Shown here: in pieces, positions 49,620 to 58,193 of the stretch
Layout of the letters: each line of letters opens with the position of its first letter
Numbering within the stretch: the first letter of the stretch is position 1
Assembly: GCA_963771545.1 (NCBI GenBank)
Contig: CAVYTX010000003.1
Coordinates: 310,001-374,000, forward strand
Direction: 5' to 3'
DNA: 64,000 nt
Source of the DNA: CAKZLS01 sp963771545
Lineage (GTDB): Bacteria > Pseudomonadota > Alphaproteobacteria > Rhodospirillales > Defluviicoccaceae
Notes under the pieces: model-generated
Databases searched by the model: none
The model's input: only the letters and a program-made list of their open reading frames with translations
Told to the model about the DNA's origin: nothing
Position numbers and translations under genes: made by a program

Positions 49620-51665
49620 ATGTGTGGAATTGTCGGCGTCATTACGGCGGACAAGCGCGAAGACGCGGCGTCCCTTGAGCGCTCCGTGAAGGCGATGACC
49701 GATGTCCTCCACCACCGGGGTCCCGACGACTCCGGTGTATGGCTGGACGCGGAAGTGGGAGTAGCCCTTGGCCACAGACGGCTCTCGGTGATCGACCTGT
49801 CGCCGCTCGGCCACCAACCCATGGTCTCGGCCGACGGACAGTTTATTCTTTCCTACAACGGCGAAGTTTATAATTTTCAGGAATTAAGGCACGAGCTCGC
49901 CGCCGCCGGCTACCCTTTCAAGGGTCATTCCGATACCGAGGTGCTGCTCGCCGGCTTCGCCCATTGGGGCGTGCACGAAACCCTGCGCCGCTCCGACGGT
50001 ATGTTCGCCCTCGCCGTGTGGAACCGTCAAACGCGGCGGCTCACCCTTGCCCGCGACCGTGCCGGAAAGAAGCCGCTGTACTACGGGTGGTGCGACAAGC
50101 GTTTCTTCTTTGCGTCCGAGCTGAAAGCCGTCCGCGCGCATCCGAACTTCGTGGCGGAAATCGACCGCGACGCGCTGGCCCTCTACCTGTGCTATTCGTG
50201 GATGCCGTGTCCGCACACCATCTATCGTGGCCTGTTCCAGCTTTCGCCGGGAACCGCGATCGAAATCGACCCAGCGGACGAAGCGACCCGGAAACCCATG
50301 GAACGCCCGTTTTGGTCGGCGCGGGACGTGGCGGAAGCCGGGGCGCGAAATCCCCTGGGACCGGATATCGAAACCGCGACACGCGCCGCCGAGAGCGTTC
50401 TGAGCGAAGCCATCGCCGCGCGCATGGTCGCCGATGTCAGCGTCGGCGCGTTCCTCTCCGGCGGGGTCGATTCGAGCGTCGTCGTGGCCTTGATGCAGGC
50501 TCAGGCGACGCGGCCGGTCAAGACCTTCAGTATTGGCTTCACCGAAGAGGCCTACAACGAGGCCGAGCACGCCAAGGCCGTGGCCGAACACCTGGGAACG
50601 GATCACACCGAGCTCTATGTCACGCCGGCCGATTGCATGGATGTGATTCCGAAACTTCCCACGCTCTACGATGAACCGCTGGGCGACTACTCGCAGATTC
50701 CGACCTATCTGGTGTCGGCGCTGGCGCGGCGCGAGGTGACGGTGGCGCTATCGGGCGACGGAGGCGACGAACTTTTCGCCGGATACAACTCCTACCCGCC
50801 GGCGCTGGCGCGCTGGAACGAGGCCCACGCGGCCCGGCGGCGATGGCCCGAGCCCCTGCGCAAGCACGCCCTCCCCCACTTGATCGGCTTTGCGCGATCG
50901 GGACAAGACGCTCTCGCAAAAAGCGAAATGCTGCCGACCAAAATGCGCCGCAGGATGGGAAAGCGTTTTCGCAAACTCGAAAAAAATCTCGCTCCCTTGA
51001 CCATTGGGGGGCCGGCCGAGGTGTACGCGCGGCACCGGCAACGAACGGCCCGTCCCGATGACCTGGTCATCGGAGCCAGGGACATACCAACACGACTGAC
51101 GGAGTTCGCCGATTGGGCCGAGGTCGAGGAACCCTTGTTGGCGATGCAACACCTCGACTTCATTACCTACATGGTCGACGATGTTCTCGTGAAAGTCGAC
51201 CGCGCGAGCATGGCCTGCAGCCTGGAGGTCCGCTGCCCGATGCTCGACCCCGCGGTGATCGAGTTGGCTTGGCGGTTGCCGCAAGGCCTGCGCCTTGGAC
51301 CGGACGGCGGCAAGCCGGTCCTGCGGTCCGTGCTCGCCAATTACGTGCCGCGACCTTTGTTCGAGCGGCCGAAGCGGGGATTCGACGTGCCGCTTGCGCT
51401 CTGGCTTAGAGATCCGCTTCGGGACTGGGCGGAGGGACTGCTGGATGAGAACAGGCTGCACGCCGAAGGCTATCTGCGGCCGGAAGCTGTGCGCAATATT
51501 TGGAACCAGCATCTCTCCGGCGAGCACGAGCATACCTTCCTGCTGTGGAGCATATTGATGTTCCAGGCTTGGCTCGAACAGTGGCATGCCTCGGAAAGTT
51601 CAGCACCAACAGCGGGGAGCCGCGGAGCCGCCCAACCGTCGCGCGCTCCGTCCTCCCGGCTGTAG
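49620..51665 (+). CDS. asnB: Asparagine synthase family amidotransferase 2
   Basis: A 681-residue paralogue of the gene at 44248. The Ntn half begins MCGIVGVITAD with Cys2, then HHRGPDDSG and SYNGEVYNFQEL; the synthase half has FLSGGVDSSVVV and ALSGDGGDELF. It differs from copy 1 throughout, so it is a true paralogue, not an assembly duplicate. Start ATG 49620 has GAAAGGA upstream. The close link to the glycosyltransferase supports a role in glycan amidation rather than bulk asparagine supply. The C-terminal 30 residues (ASESSAPTAGSRG) are low complexity. The first sulfotransferase starts 26 bases after the stop. Confidence 0.9.
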   Translation: MCGIVGVITADKREDAASLERSVKAMTDVLHHRGPDDSGVWLDAEVGVALGHRRLSVIDLSPLGHQPMVSADGQFILSYNGEVYNFQELRHELAAAGYPFKGHSDTEVLLAGFAHWGVHETLRRSDGMFALAVWNRQTRRLTLARDRAGKKPLYYGWCDKRFFFASELKAVRAHPNFVAEIDRDALALYLCYSWMPCPHTIYRGLFQLSPGTAIEIDPADEATRKPMERPFWSARDVAEAGARNPLGPDIETATRAAESVLSEAIAARMVADVSVGAFLSGGVDSSVVVALMQAQATRPVKTFSIGFTEEAYNEAEHAKAVAEHLGTDHTELYVTPADCMDVIPKLPTLYDEPLGDYSQIPTYLVSALARREVTVALSGDGGDELFAGYNSYPPALARWNEAHAARRRWPEPLRKHALPHLIGFARSGQDALAKSEMLPTKMRRRMGKRFRKLEKNLAPLTIGGPAEVYARHRQRTARPDDLVIGARDIPTRLTEFADWAEVEEPLLAMQHLDFITYMVDDVLVKVDRASMACSLEVRCPMLDPAVIELAWRLPQGLRLGPDGGKPVLRSVLANYVPRPLFERPKRGFDVPLALWLRDPLRDWAEGLLDENRLHAEGYLRPEAVRNIWNQHLSGEHEHTFLLWSILMFQAWLEQWHASESSAPTAGSRGAAQPSRAPSSRL

Positions 51666-51691
51666 CCGGCCCGTGGGAATTTGAGGGCACA

Positions 51692-52558
51692 ATGGCCAAA
51701 AGCCGCAATATTCTAACGTCGTTGACCGGCCCTCGGAGCATGCGTGAATGGCGTCGTGCAAAGTGGGAAAGTAAGAACCCTGTGAGGGATTCCGAAATTC
51801 GAAATGACTCCGGCCTCCTCGATTTCGTGATCGCGGGCGCGCAAAAATGCGGCACCACGGCGCTCTGGGAACTCTTGAAGCAGCATCCGAACATTCATTT
51901 ACCGGACACCAAGGAGCTGCATTTTTTTGACGACGAAACCCGTGACTGGGACAATCCTTCGTATTCAGAGCTGCATAACGCCGTGGGCGATTGTCCGAAG
52001 TGCGCCGTTCGAGGCGAAGCGACACCGATATACAGTTACTGGACGCCAAGCGTAGCGCGCATACATGCTTACAATCCAAACATCAAGCTAATCATATTAC
52101 TGCGGGATCCAGTCGAGCGCGCCTTTTCTCAGTGGCGTATGCATACCAGTAGCGGCCACGAAAACATGCCTTTTAGTCAGGCGATAGGAGAGGGGCGTAG
52201 ACGCGTTGCGGAACAAGCGGAGGCGGACGGATGCCACCGTTTTTATAGTTACGTCGAGCGCGGATTTTATACGAAGCAACTCGATCGTATTTTTCATTTT
52301 TTCTCGGCATCTCAGGTTTTATTATTGCGTCAACGGGACTTTCGAAATATGCGAACTGACGTTCTCGACAAAATCTGTGATTTCTTGACTGTTCCCAGGT
52401 TCGAGACATATCCCGAGCAGAGCAAAACTTTTTCGCATGTTGGTTCGGTAAATGTGAGTATCGATAGCGCCGACCTCGCTTATCTTCGAGATATATTTAG
52501 GGAAGACATTGTGAATTTTAAACAGAAGTATGGCATTGATTTGACGTATGACGACTAA
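51692..52558 (+). CDS. Sulfotransferase 1
   Basis: A 288-residue PAPS-dependent sulfotransferase of the heparan-sulfate/NDST-like group. The 5'-phosphosulfate loop is AGAQKCGTTALWELL with the key lysine, and the 3'-phosphate motif is LLRDPVERAFSQWRMH. HLPDTKELHFFD matches the catalytic and substrate region of this family. It would sulfate a sugar hydroxyl or amine of the surface glycan. From about 52060 the sequence becomes clearly AT-richer than its neighbours, suggesting acquisition from another source. Start ATG 51692 is the first good start after the amidotransferase stop; the frame back to 51500 is its shadow. It overlaps or abuts the next sulfotransferase. Confidence 0.85.
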   Translation: MAKSRNILTSLTGPRSMREWRRAKWESKNPVRDSEIRNDSGLLDFVIAGAQKCGTTALWELLKQHPNIHLPDTKELHFFDDETRDWDNPSYSELHNAVGDCPKCAVRGEATPIYSYWTPSVARIHAYNPNIKLIILLRDPVERAFSQWRMHTSSGHENMPFSQAIGEGRRRVAEQAEADGCHRFYSYVERGFYTKQLDRIFHFFSASQVLLLRQRDFRNMRTDVLDKICDFLTVPRFETYPEQSKTFSHVGSVNVSIDSADLAYLRDIFREDIVNFKQKYGIDLTYDD

Positions 52559-53510
52559 AGGTTGTCAATCCGATACCATTCAGAACATGACAACAAGTAC
52601 TTATACTTCCATGAATACTAGCATGCTTTTGCGGCCGATCATCCTGATTGGGGCCGGTCGTTCCGGTTCGACGTTGTTCGCGCGCATGCTCGACAGCCAT
52701 CCTCGAATTCAGTTCTTGGGTGAAACCGACTTCCTGGTTCCCCGGCTGTGGCGCGAAGTGTGGGAAAACAGATTTTGGCTTAATTTTCCATTGTACGCGG
52801 CGCTTCGGCCCCGTTCTTCTCGCGAAACCGCACCCAGCATCGACAAAAGCGAGATCGACGCCGAACGCCAGAGGGTCTCGTCCTCGCTGCGCGGGCTGAT
52901 CGGCGACATTTTGCGGCTTAGGCCCGATGTTGATGCCTGGGGATACAAAGAGCTGTGGAACGGAAACGAGGCCGTGGCGCGCTTTCCCTGGGATAGCTAT
53001 GACGCCGTCTTTCCCGAGGCCACGTGGGTGCATCTCGTCCGTCATCCGTTCGATTTTCTGGTATCCGTCGCCCGCTGGAACCTGTATCCCTTAACCGAGG
53101 ACTTCGTCGCGCACGAACTCTCCCACTGGGCGCAGATGCTCGAGTGGAACCGCCGGCGATCCGCGCGGAAGAATTTCATCGAAATTCGTTACGAGGATCT
53201 GATACAGCATCCGAAGACAACGCTTCTTCCCATTCTGTCCGTGGCGAACGTCGAATGGAGCGATCAGTGCTCCGGTGCGCTATCGCGCGTGTTCCTGCAG
53301 TCTTCGGGGGCGTCGCCGTTCCCGCCGGCCACGCCGCTGACACGAAAGCGGTTGAGAGAGATTGTTGCTTCGGTCGAAAACCTGGAGCGGCATTTGGATC
53401 AACTGGGCTACGACTTTCCCGACGCGTTTCCTCAGGAAAGAACGGATCCCGGGATCATCGAAAGGTTGCCGGAATATGTCGACCTTCGCGGACCCACGCG
53501 GACCCAATGA
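52548..53510 (+). CDS. Sulfotransferase 2
   Basis: A protein of up to 320 residues with a second, distinct sulfotransferase domain. The 5'-phosphosulfate loop is IGAGRSGSTLFARML and the 3'-phosphate motif is VHLVRHPFDFLVSVARW. It resembles bacterial sulfotransferase family 3 (Stf0-distant) proteins more than its neighbour. The start is uncertain: ATG 52548 overlaps sulfotransferase 1 by 11 bases, while ATG 52587 or 52623 would avoid the overlap. None has a strong ribosome-binding site, so translation may be coupled. Two sulfotransferases in tandem suggest a glycan carrying sulfate at two positions. Confidence 0.82.
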   Translation: MTTKGCQSDTIQNMTTSTYTSMNTSMLLRPIILIGAGRSGSTLFARMLDSHPRIQFLGETDFLVPRLWREVWENRFWLNFPLYAALRPRSSRETAPSIDKSEIDAERQRVSSSLRGLIGDILRLRPDVDAWGYKELWNGNEAVARFPWDSYDAVFPEATWVHLVRHPFDFLVSVARWNLYPLTEDFVAHELSHWAQMLEWNRRRSARKNFIEIRYEDLIQHPKTTLLPILSVANVEWSDQCSGALSRVFLQSSGASPFPPATPLTRKRLREIVASVENLERHLDQLGYDFPDAFPQERTDPGIIERLPEYVDLRGPTRTQ

Positions 53511-53578
53511 GTTCGGATCCCGCCGCAATCGAGAGATCGCCAAAACCGTCTAGAATCCATTATCGGTCAGCGTTAGTG

Positions 53579-54394
53579 TCACTCCGCCTTGCCGACGTAA
53601 ATGAGATTGGTTTCCCCTCCAACCCGGAGGTTAACCGGAGCGGCGTGTTGTTTGACACCTTCGATTCGCGCGCGCAGCATGGGCGCCACCAGCGGATATA
53701 GCGGGCCGTAGCGGCGCGCGTAGCGCATCTTCCGTTTGAGGCGTTTAATCCGACGTTCTGCTTCTTCGCGTTCTTCCATCAGGTCGGCATAGCTGGAATA
53801 ATCGACCTTGTGGTTTTCGATGCGGCGGAAGCCGCCTGACGACAGGCACTCATCCAGGGTTTTGGCGGTGAACGAGCGCAGATGCTGCCAACGGTGAAAG
53901 ACCAAGTCGGAAACCGGACAGTAAGCGAGACCCGAAACGAGATCCTCGCTGTTGGGGGTCGTCGCGATCAAGGTTCCTCCGTTCTTCACAAAGCTTCGCA
54001 GCCGTTTGACAACCCCTGGGAGTTCGGCATCGAGCACGTGCTCCAGCACCTCCGCGGCAATGACCACGTCAAAGGTTTGGGTGCTGCCATCATCGACGAC
54101 GCCAAGGAAGTTCGGATGATCCGCGAACGGCCGATCCAGCACGTCCTTGCTGCGCTCCGCCGAGGGTTCGAAGGCCGCGGCCCGACACCCTCGTTCGATG
54201 AGAAGAGTGACAAGATCACCACCACCAGATCCGAAATCCAGGCATTTGGCGTTCGGCGGTAGATGATGACCGACAAACTCAAGCAACTTCGAGCCGGAAT
54301 GCCGGGAAAAAGAAAGATTTGTAAGAGGCGTCTGAGAAACCCCATCCCAGAACGCATTTATTAGTTCCCTTGTCCATTGTAATTCTTTAGGCAA
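53579..54394 (-). CDS. Class I SAM-dependent methyltransferase
   Basis: A 271-residue methyltransferase of the Methyltransf_23/UbiG-like group. Motif I is CLDFGSGGGDLV, the post-I acidic region is AAAFEPSAE, and the motif around IAAEVLEHV is typical of this group. Near residues 210-235 a highly charged segment (EEREEAERRIKRLKRKMR) predicts a coiled coil. The acceptor is probably a sugar hydroxyl or carboxyl of the surface polysaccharide, inferred only from context. The only start in the right place is TTG 54394. It is the last gene of the polysaccharide island and faces away from the 55-64 kb operon. Confidence 0.8.
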   Translation of the reverse strand: MPKELQWTRELINAFWDGVSQTPLTNLSFSRHSGSKLLEFVGHHLPPNAKCLDFGSGGGDLVTLLIERGCRAAAFEPSAERSKDVLDRPFADHPNFLGVVDDGSTQTFDVVIAAEVLEHVLDAELPGVVKRLRSFVKNGGTLIATTPNSEDLVSGLAYCPVSDLVFHRWQHLRSFTAKTLDECLSSGGFRRIENHKVDYSSYADLMEEREEAERRIKRLKRKMRYARRYGPLYPLVAPMLRARIEGVKQHAAPVNLRVGGETNLIYVGKAE

Positions 54395-55159
54395 CTGCTC
54401 GTCCTATGCGAAAACTATTGGCTATCGGTGCGATGTCGGCGACGAACGTCTCTACCCGTTGGGTCGGGAAACTGCAAAGCAATACAGTGCCCGCGACAAG
54501 GTGGGGCCGGGCGTTCCTTGTCGGTCCGCTCACTCAGTTTTCTTCAAAATTCGTTCGCAATCCGCCTGCCACCCCTGAAACAAAGCAGAAAAATGGTCCT
54601 TCCACGCCCAATCGGTAAACCACTTACCGGTTCGCCGCAAGCTGCGGGTTCATACCAACGGTCACTAATAACGACCGCTGGTATTGCGCTGCCGTTGTTA
54701 CGATGCCGTTGCGTCGACTCCCCGCGACCGGTGTGGGGCTCGGTAGACGGCTTCGAGAGCCCTAATTCCGACACACACCGATCGTAAACAAATTATGACG
54801 ATCTATCGGGATTTCCCGCAACGAGCGTAGGCCCCGCGCCCGGCGATGGGTGTGACCTTGGCGCCACGGTAAGGACCGTCCGTCAAGACGATATTGACAA
54901 TGTTTATCCTTAGGGTTTAATAACCGCTGTTCGTTTGGTGGCAGAAACAATGGGGGGTGAAGGCCGTAAAAGCTGAGTTACAAATAAGCACCGTAAAAGC
55001 TAGCGATTGATGGGGATCGTCAGAGTTTAAATTCGTGCGCGTTTGTGTTAAGTTGGAAATGTTTGTTGAAGTGAACGCGTTGAAGTAACACGGACGCGCA
55101 CCAGTAGTAACGGGTTTCGGGGATGGAGGTCGCTGCGCTTGCGCGTGGCGTGGGGCAGT
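54395..55159. other. 765-base regulatory region before the 55-64 kb operon
   Basis: No gene is supported. Structures seen: CGGTAA/TTACCG (54613-54618, 54624-54629); an 11-bp inverted repeat TACCAACGGTC/GACCGCTGGTA with one mismatch (54653-54663, 54673-54683); and an 11-bp direct repeat CCGTAAAAGCT at 54964-54974 and 54991-55001. The tract from 54890 to 55090 is AT-rich, as expected for a promoter. Confidence 0.5.
54964..55001. promoter_or_regulatory. Paired direct repeats CCGTAAAAGCT
   Basis: Two identical 11-bp copies are spaced 27 bases start to start, about 160 bases before the first gene of the operon. Direct repeats at this distance are typical of activator sites for response regulators. 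Inference only. Confidence 0.4.
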
Positions 55160-56437
55160 ATGACTGTAATGAGACTTAGCGCGGGAACTGTTTCCCGAGC
55201 GAAGCGGGCGTTCACCACACGCCGGGTGCCGTCTGACGACATGAAGACTCTGATTAATGGTGGGATCAGGCCGGTTAGCGGCGATTTAGTGCTGGCGTCC
55301 ATTCAGCAGATTGGCAAGCAGCGCAAAATCGAACAACCGAGCGGCCGGCGCGCCCAGCTTTTGCCAGGGGACGAAGTTATCGTTTGCTACGGCAGCCGGT
55401 ACGCGCCGGATCAGTACGAGGCGATCATCAGCGAGGATCTCGGGCTTTGCGACCTCGTGGCGGCGGGGGGCATCGCGTCGCGGGAAGTCAACCGCCACGA
55501 CAAGATGCTTCCGCCAACGACGATCATGCCGATCGGTCTCGTCGGCAATGAACACGGAAAGCGGCTGAATCTCGCCGACTATCGGGTGCGCAACGGATCG
55601 TCGAACAAGCCCGTCAAACCCATCAAGGTGATCGTCGTTGTAGGCACGGCGATGAATTCCGGCAAGACGTTCACGGCCGCGTCCATCATTCATAGTTTGA
55701 AATCGACCCCCTACAAAGTCGCGGGAATCAAGGCGACGGGAACGGGGGCCGGCGGAGATTTTTTCCTGTTCCAGGATATGGGAGCGGACGTCGTCTTGGA
55801 TTTCACCGACGGCGGTTTTTCGAGCACCTACCTGATGCCCGATGAAGATATCGAGCAGACAACGATGGACCTCATCGATTACGCGGCGGCGCAGGATTGC
55901 GATATCGCCATTATGGAGATTGCCGACGGGCTCCGGCACAAGGAGACGGCGACGCTATTGCAGTCAAAGGCCCTTCGGGCAAGGGTTTCCGGCGTTGTTT
56001 TCGGGGCTTACGATTTGATGGGGGCGAAAGCGGGCCACGATTTGCTGCGGGAGTGGGGCTACAACATTCTCGCGATCAGCGGTCAGCTTACGCGGTCGCC
56101 GCTTGCGATGCGGGAGGCCGCGGGGTCCGTGGAAGCCGAAATCATAACCCCGTTTCAAATTCAGGCGGGCGCCCTCATACCCGCGATGATGGGAACCAAC
56201 GGTATCAATGGCTCCAAGGTGTTTATGAATGGCACGCAAAAACATTTCATAAACGCCGATACCCATTCCATTGTTTATCCATCGGGAATCATCAATGATT
56301 TTGCTATTCCCGAGCAAGGTGACGGGCAATATGTCGGCCTTCATGATCATGACTTCGACGGTGATTTTGATGATACCGATGATACCGAAGACTTCGATGG
56401 ATTTACCGCGCCGCCTCAAGTGCTGAAATTAGGATAG
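55160..56437 (+). CDS. P-loop NTPase of DUF1611-like type, first gene of the export/ATP-grasp operon
   Basis: A 425-residue protein with two parts. Residues 35-150 form an unassigned, strand-rich domain (SGDLVLASIQQIGKQRKIE, then PGDEVIVCYGSRYAPDQ). Residues 155-390 form a SIMIBI-type P-loop domain with Walker A GTAMNSGKTFTAASI, an acidic strand end DIAIMEIADG and a later RSPLAMREA. DUF1611 proteins have this P-loop type; one branch acts in D-glutamate metabolism, so an amino-acid substrate is possible. The C-terminal tail HDHDFDGDFDDTDDTEDFDG is extremely acidic and may bind metal. Start ATG 55160 has GGGG upstream; TTG 55139 is possible. The next gene starts two bases after the stop. Family assignment is moderate; no reaction is known. 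Confidence 0.7.
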   Translation: MTVMRLSAGTVSRAKRAFTTRRVPSDDMKTLINGGIRPVSGDLVLASIQQIGKQRKIEQPSGRRAQLLPGDEVIVCYGSRYAPDQYEAIISEDLGLCDLVAAGGIASREVNRHDKMLPPTTIMPIGLVGNEHGKRLNLADYRVRNGSSNKPVKPIKVIVVVGTAMNSGKTFTAASIIHSLKSTPYKVAGIKATGTGAGGDFFLFQDMGADVVLDFTDGGFSSTYLMPDEDIEQTTMDLIDYAAAQDCDIAIMEIADGLRHKETATLLQSKALRARVSGVVFGAYDLMGAKAGHDLLREWGYNILAISGQLTRSPLAMREAAGSVEAEIITPFQIQAGALIPAMMGTNGINGSKVFMNGTQKHFINADTHSIVYPSGIINDFAIPEQGDGQYVGLHDHDFDGDFDDTDDTEDFDGFTAPPQVLKLG

Positions 56438-56439
56438 CA

Positions 56440-58188
56440 ATGAGCATGTTTCGACGAGATGCCCCTGGCGCCGACGTGAGCGATGGCAGCGACGATATCT
56501 TGCGCGCCATGTGGAGGAAGTCACTTCCCGGGCTCGCCGTAATCGGCGTGTTCACCTCTTTTTTCAATATCTTAAGGCTCGCCACGGCGGTATATGCCCT
56601 GCAGGTTCTCGATCGCGTCCTGTCGAGTTGCAGCCTCGAAACGCTGGTTGTGCTCACCGTCGTGGTTTTGGTGGCGGTGTCGGCGGGCGCTCTGCTTGGT
56701 ATCATCCGCCGCGTCATGCTCCTGCATTGGGGCGGCTGGATCGAGCAGCAACTGGGACCGCGGATGTTTGAAATCGGGATCGCGCAATCATCGGGTTTGC
56801 AGTCGCCGTCGGGTCTCCTCCGGGATGTTGGAAGACTGCGGACTTTTGCCGCGGGATCGGCTCTTGTCGCGTGGCTGGACATATTTTTCGCGCCCATTTT
56901 TTTCGCCGGTGTTTTTATGATTGCGCCGGAGATGGGGTGGATCATTCTTGTCGCTGCGGGGTTGATCCTGGTCCTCGGGATCTGTAACGAGATCGCGACG
57001 CGGGAAAGCCGTTCCAACGCATTTGCCGCGGGGGCCGACCATGGGGGTTGGGTAACCTCGGTCGAGCGAAACCGGGAAACGGTGGGTTCGCTCAGCATGG
57101 GCGCCAACTTCGCGGAATTGTGGTACCGCAGCGTCACCGAACGCATTGATGAAAGCGATCGTACGCGGAAGATTAACATCTATTTCGTGGGGGCGATGCG
57201 CTTTCTCAGGAGATGCCTGCGGATTGCGGTCCTGGGTTTCGGGGTGTGGATGGTTATCGAAGGGAATCTCACCATCGGCGCCGTTATCGCCAGTTATTAC
57301 TGCGGACGTATCGGCTTCTCGCTGGTCCAGCAGGCGATGCTCAAATGGCGGGACATGATCAATGCGCGCCGCAGTTACTACCGAATTCGCGCCGCGCTGA
57401 AACAGCACCAGGCGCTCCAGGTCTCCATTGGCGGAAGCCAGTTGCCGGTGCCGCTTATCTTCGACCATGTAAGCTTCCGGTATCCCAAACAGGGAGCCGC
57501 GATCTTTCGCAATGTCAATTTGACGGTGGCGCCGGGGGAAGCGCTCTATGTCATCGGCCGCTCCGCCGTGGGTAAAACGACCTTCTCGCGCCTTGCGGCG
57601 GGTGTGATGATGCCGATGTCGGGCCAGACGAGTTCCGGTCAGGTGAGGCTTGGCGACCTGAGCGTTCATCGCCTGGTCCAAAGCGGGCAGACCAACTATG
57701 TGGGGTATTTGCCGCAACACATTCAGCTTTTTAACGGAACCGTGCGGGAAAACATCGCCCGGATGACATCGGGAGACATCGATCTCGTTGTCGAGGCCGC
57801 CAAGCTGATCGGGATCCATGACGCCATCGTGCAATTGCCCCAAGGCTACGATACCGTGATCTCGGAAGACGAGCCCCTTCTGTCCGCCGGACAGAGGAAA
57901 TGCGTGGCCCTTGCGCGTGCGTTTTACGGATGGCCGTCCTTGATAGTGTTGGATGAACCCGAGCCGCATTTGGATCGGGTCCAGCGCGCGTCGCTCAATG
58001 CCGCGATTCAAACCGTGAAAGCGCAGGGCGCGATTGTCGTCGTCACCACGCAATTGAAGCCGCCCGCCGTGAACAACGCCGATAAAGTCATCCTCTTTGA
58101 AAACGGCAAACTGACGCTTCTGGATGGGCCAGAGAAGATTGGCACCCTGCGGCGTCAGAAAAGCACCAATGCCCGAGCATCGGATTGA
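56440..58188 (+). CDS. Type I secretion ABC permease/ATPase (PrtD-like) with altered H-loop
   Basis: A 582-residue fused ABC protein of the PrtD/HlyB type. Six membrane segments lie within about 25-310, without a C39 peptidase domain at the N-terminus. In the ATPase domain Walker A is GRSAVGKTT and Walker B is LIVLDEPEPHLD. The signature, however, is LLSAGQRK rather than LSGGQ, and the H-loop histidine is replaced: VVVTTQLKPP stands where TH(R) is expected. Hydrolysis may therefore be slow or differently controlled. With the HlyD adaptor downstream it forms the inner-membrane part of a type I exporter; no TolC-type gene is present. RTX proteins in this window are obvious candidate substrates, or a product of the ATP-grasp enzyme. 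Confidence 0.85.
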   Translation: MSMFRRDAPGADVSDGSDDILRAMWRKSLPGLAVIGVFTSFFNILRLATAVYALQVLDRVLSSCSLETLVVLTVVVLVAVSAGALLGIIRRVMLLHWGGWIEQQLGPRMFEIGIAQSSGLQSPSGLLRDVGRLRTFAAGSALVAWLDIFFAPIFFAGVFMIAPEMGWIILVAAGLILVLGICNEIATRESRSNAFAAGADHGGWVTSVERNRETVGSLSMGANFAELWYRSVTERIDESDRTRKINIYFVGAMRFLRRCLRIAVLGFGVWMVIEGNLTIGAVIASYYCGRIGFSLVQQAMLKWRDMINARRSYYRIRAALKQHQALQVSIGGSQLPVPLIFDHVSFRYPKQGAAIFRNVNLTVAPGEALYVIGRSAVGKTTFSRLAAGVMMPMSGQTSSGQVRLGDLSVHRLVQSGQTNYVGYLPQHIQLFNGTVRENIARMTSGDIDLVVEAAKLIGIHDAIVQLPQGYDTVISEDEPLLSAGQRKCVALARAFYGWPSLIVLDEPEPHLDRVQRASLNAAIQTVKAQGAIVVVTTQLKPPAVNNADKVILFENGKLTLLDGPEKIGTLRRQKSTNARASD

Positions 58189-58193
58189 CCCTT

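Noticed and set aside
49620..51665. Second AsnB as an assembly duplication of the first
   Set aside because: The two differ throughout in sequence and length and have different neighbours; they are genuine paralogues.
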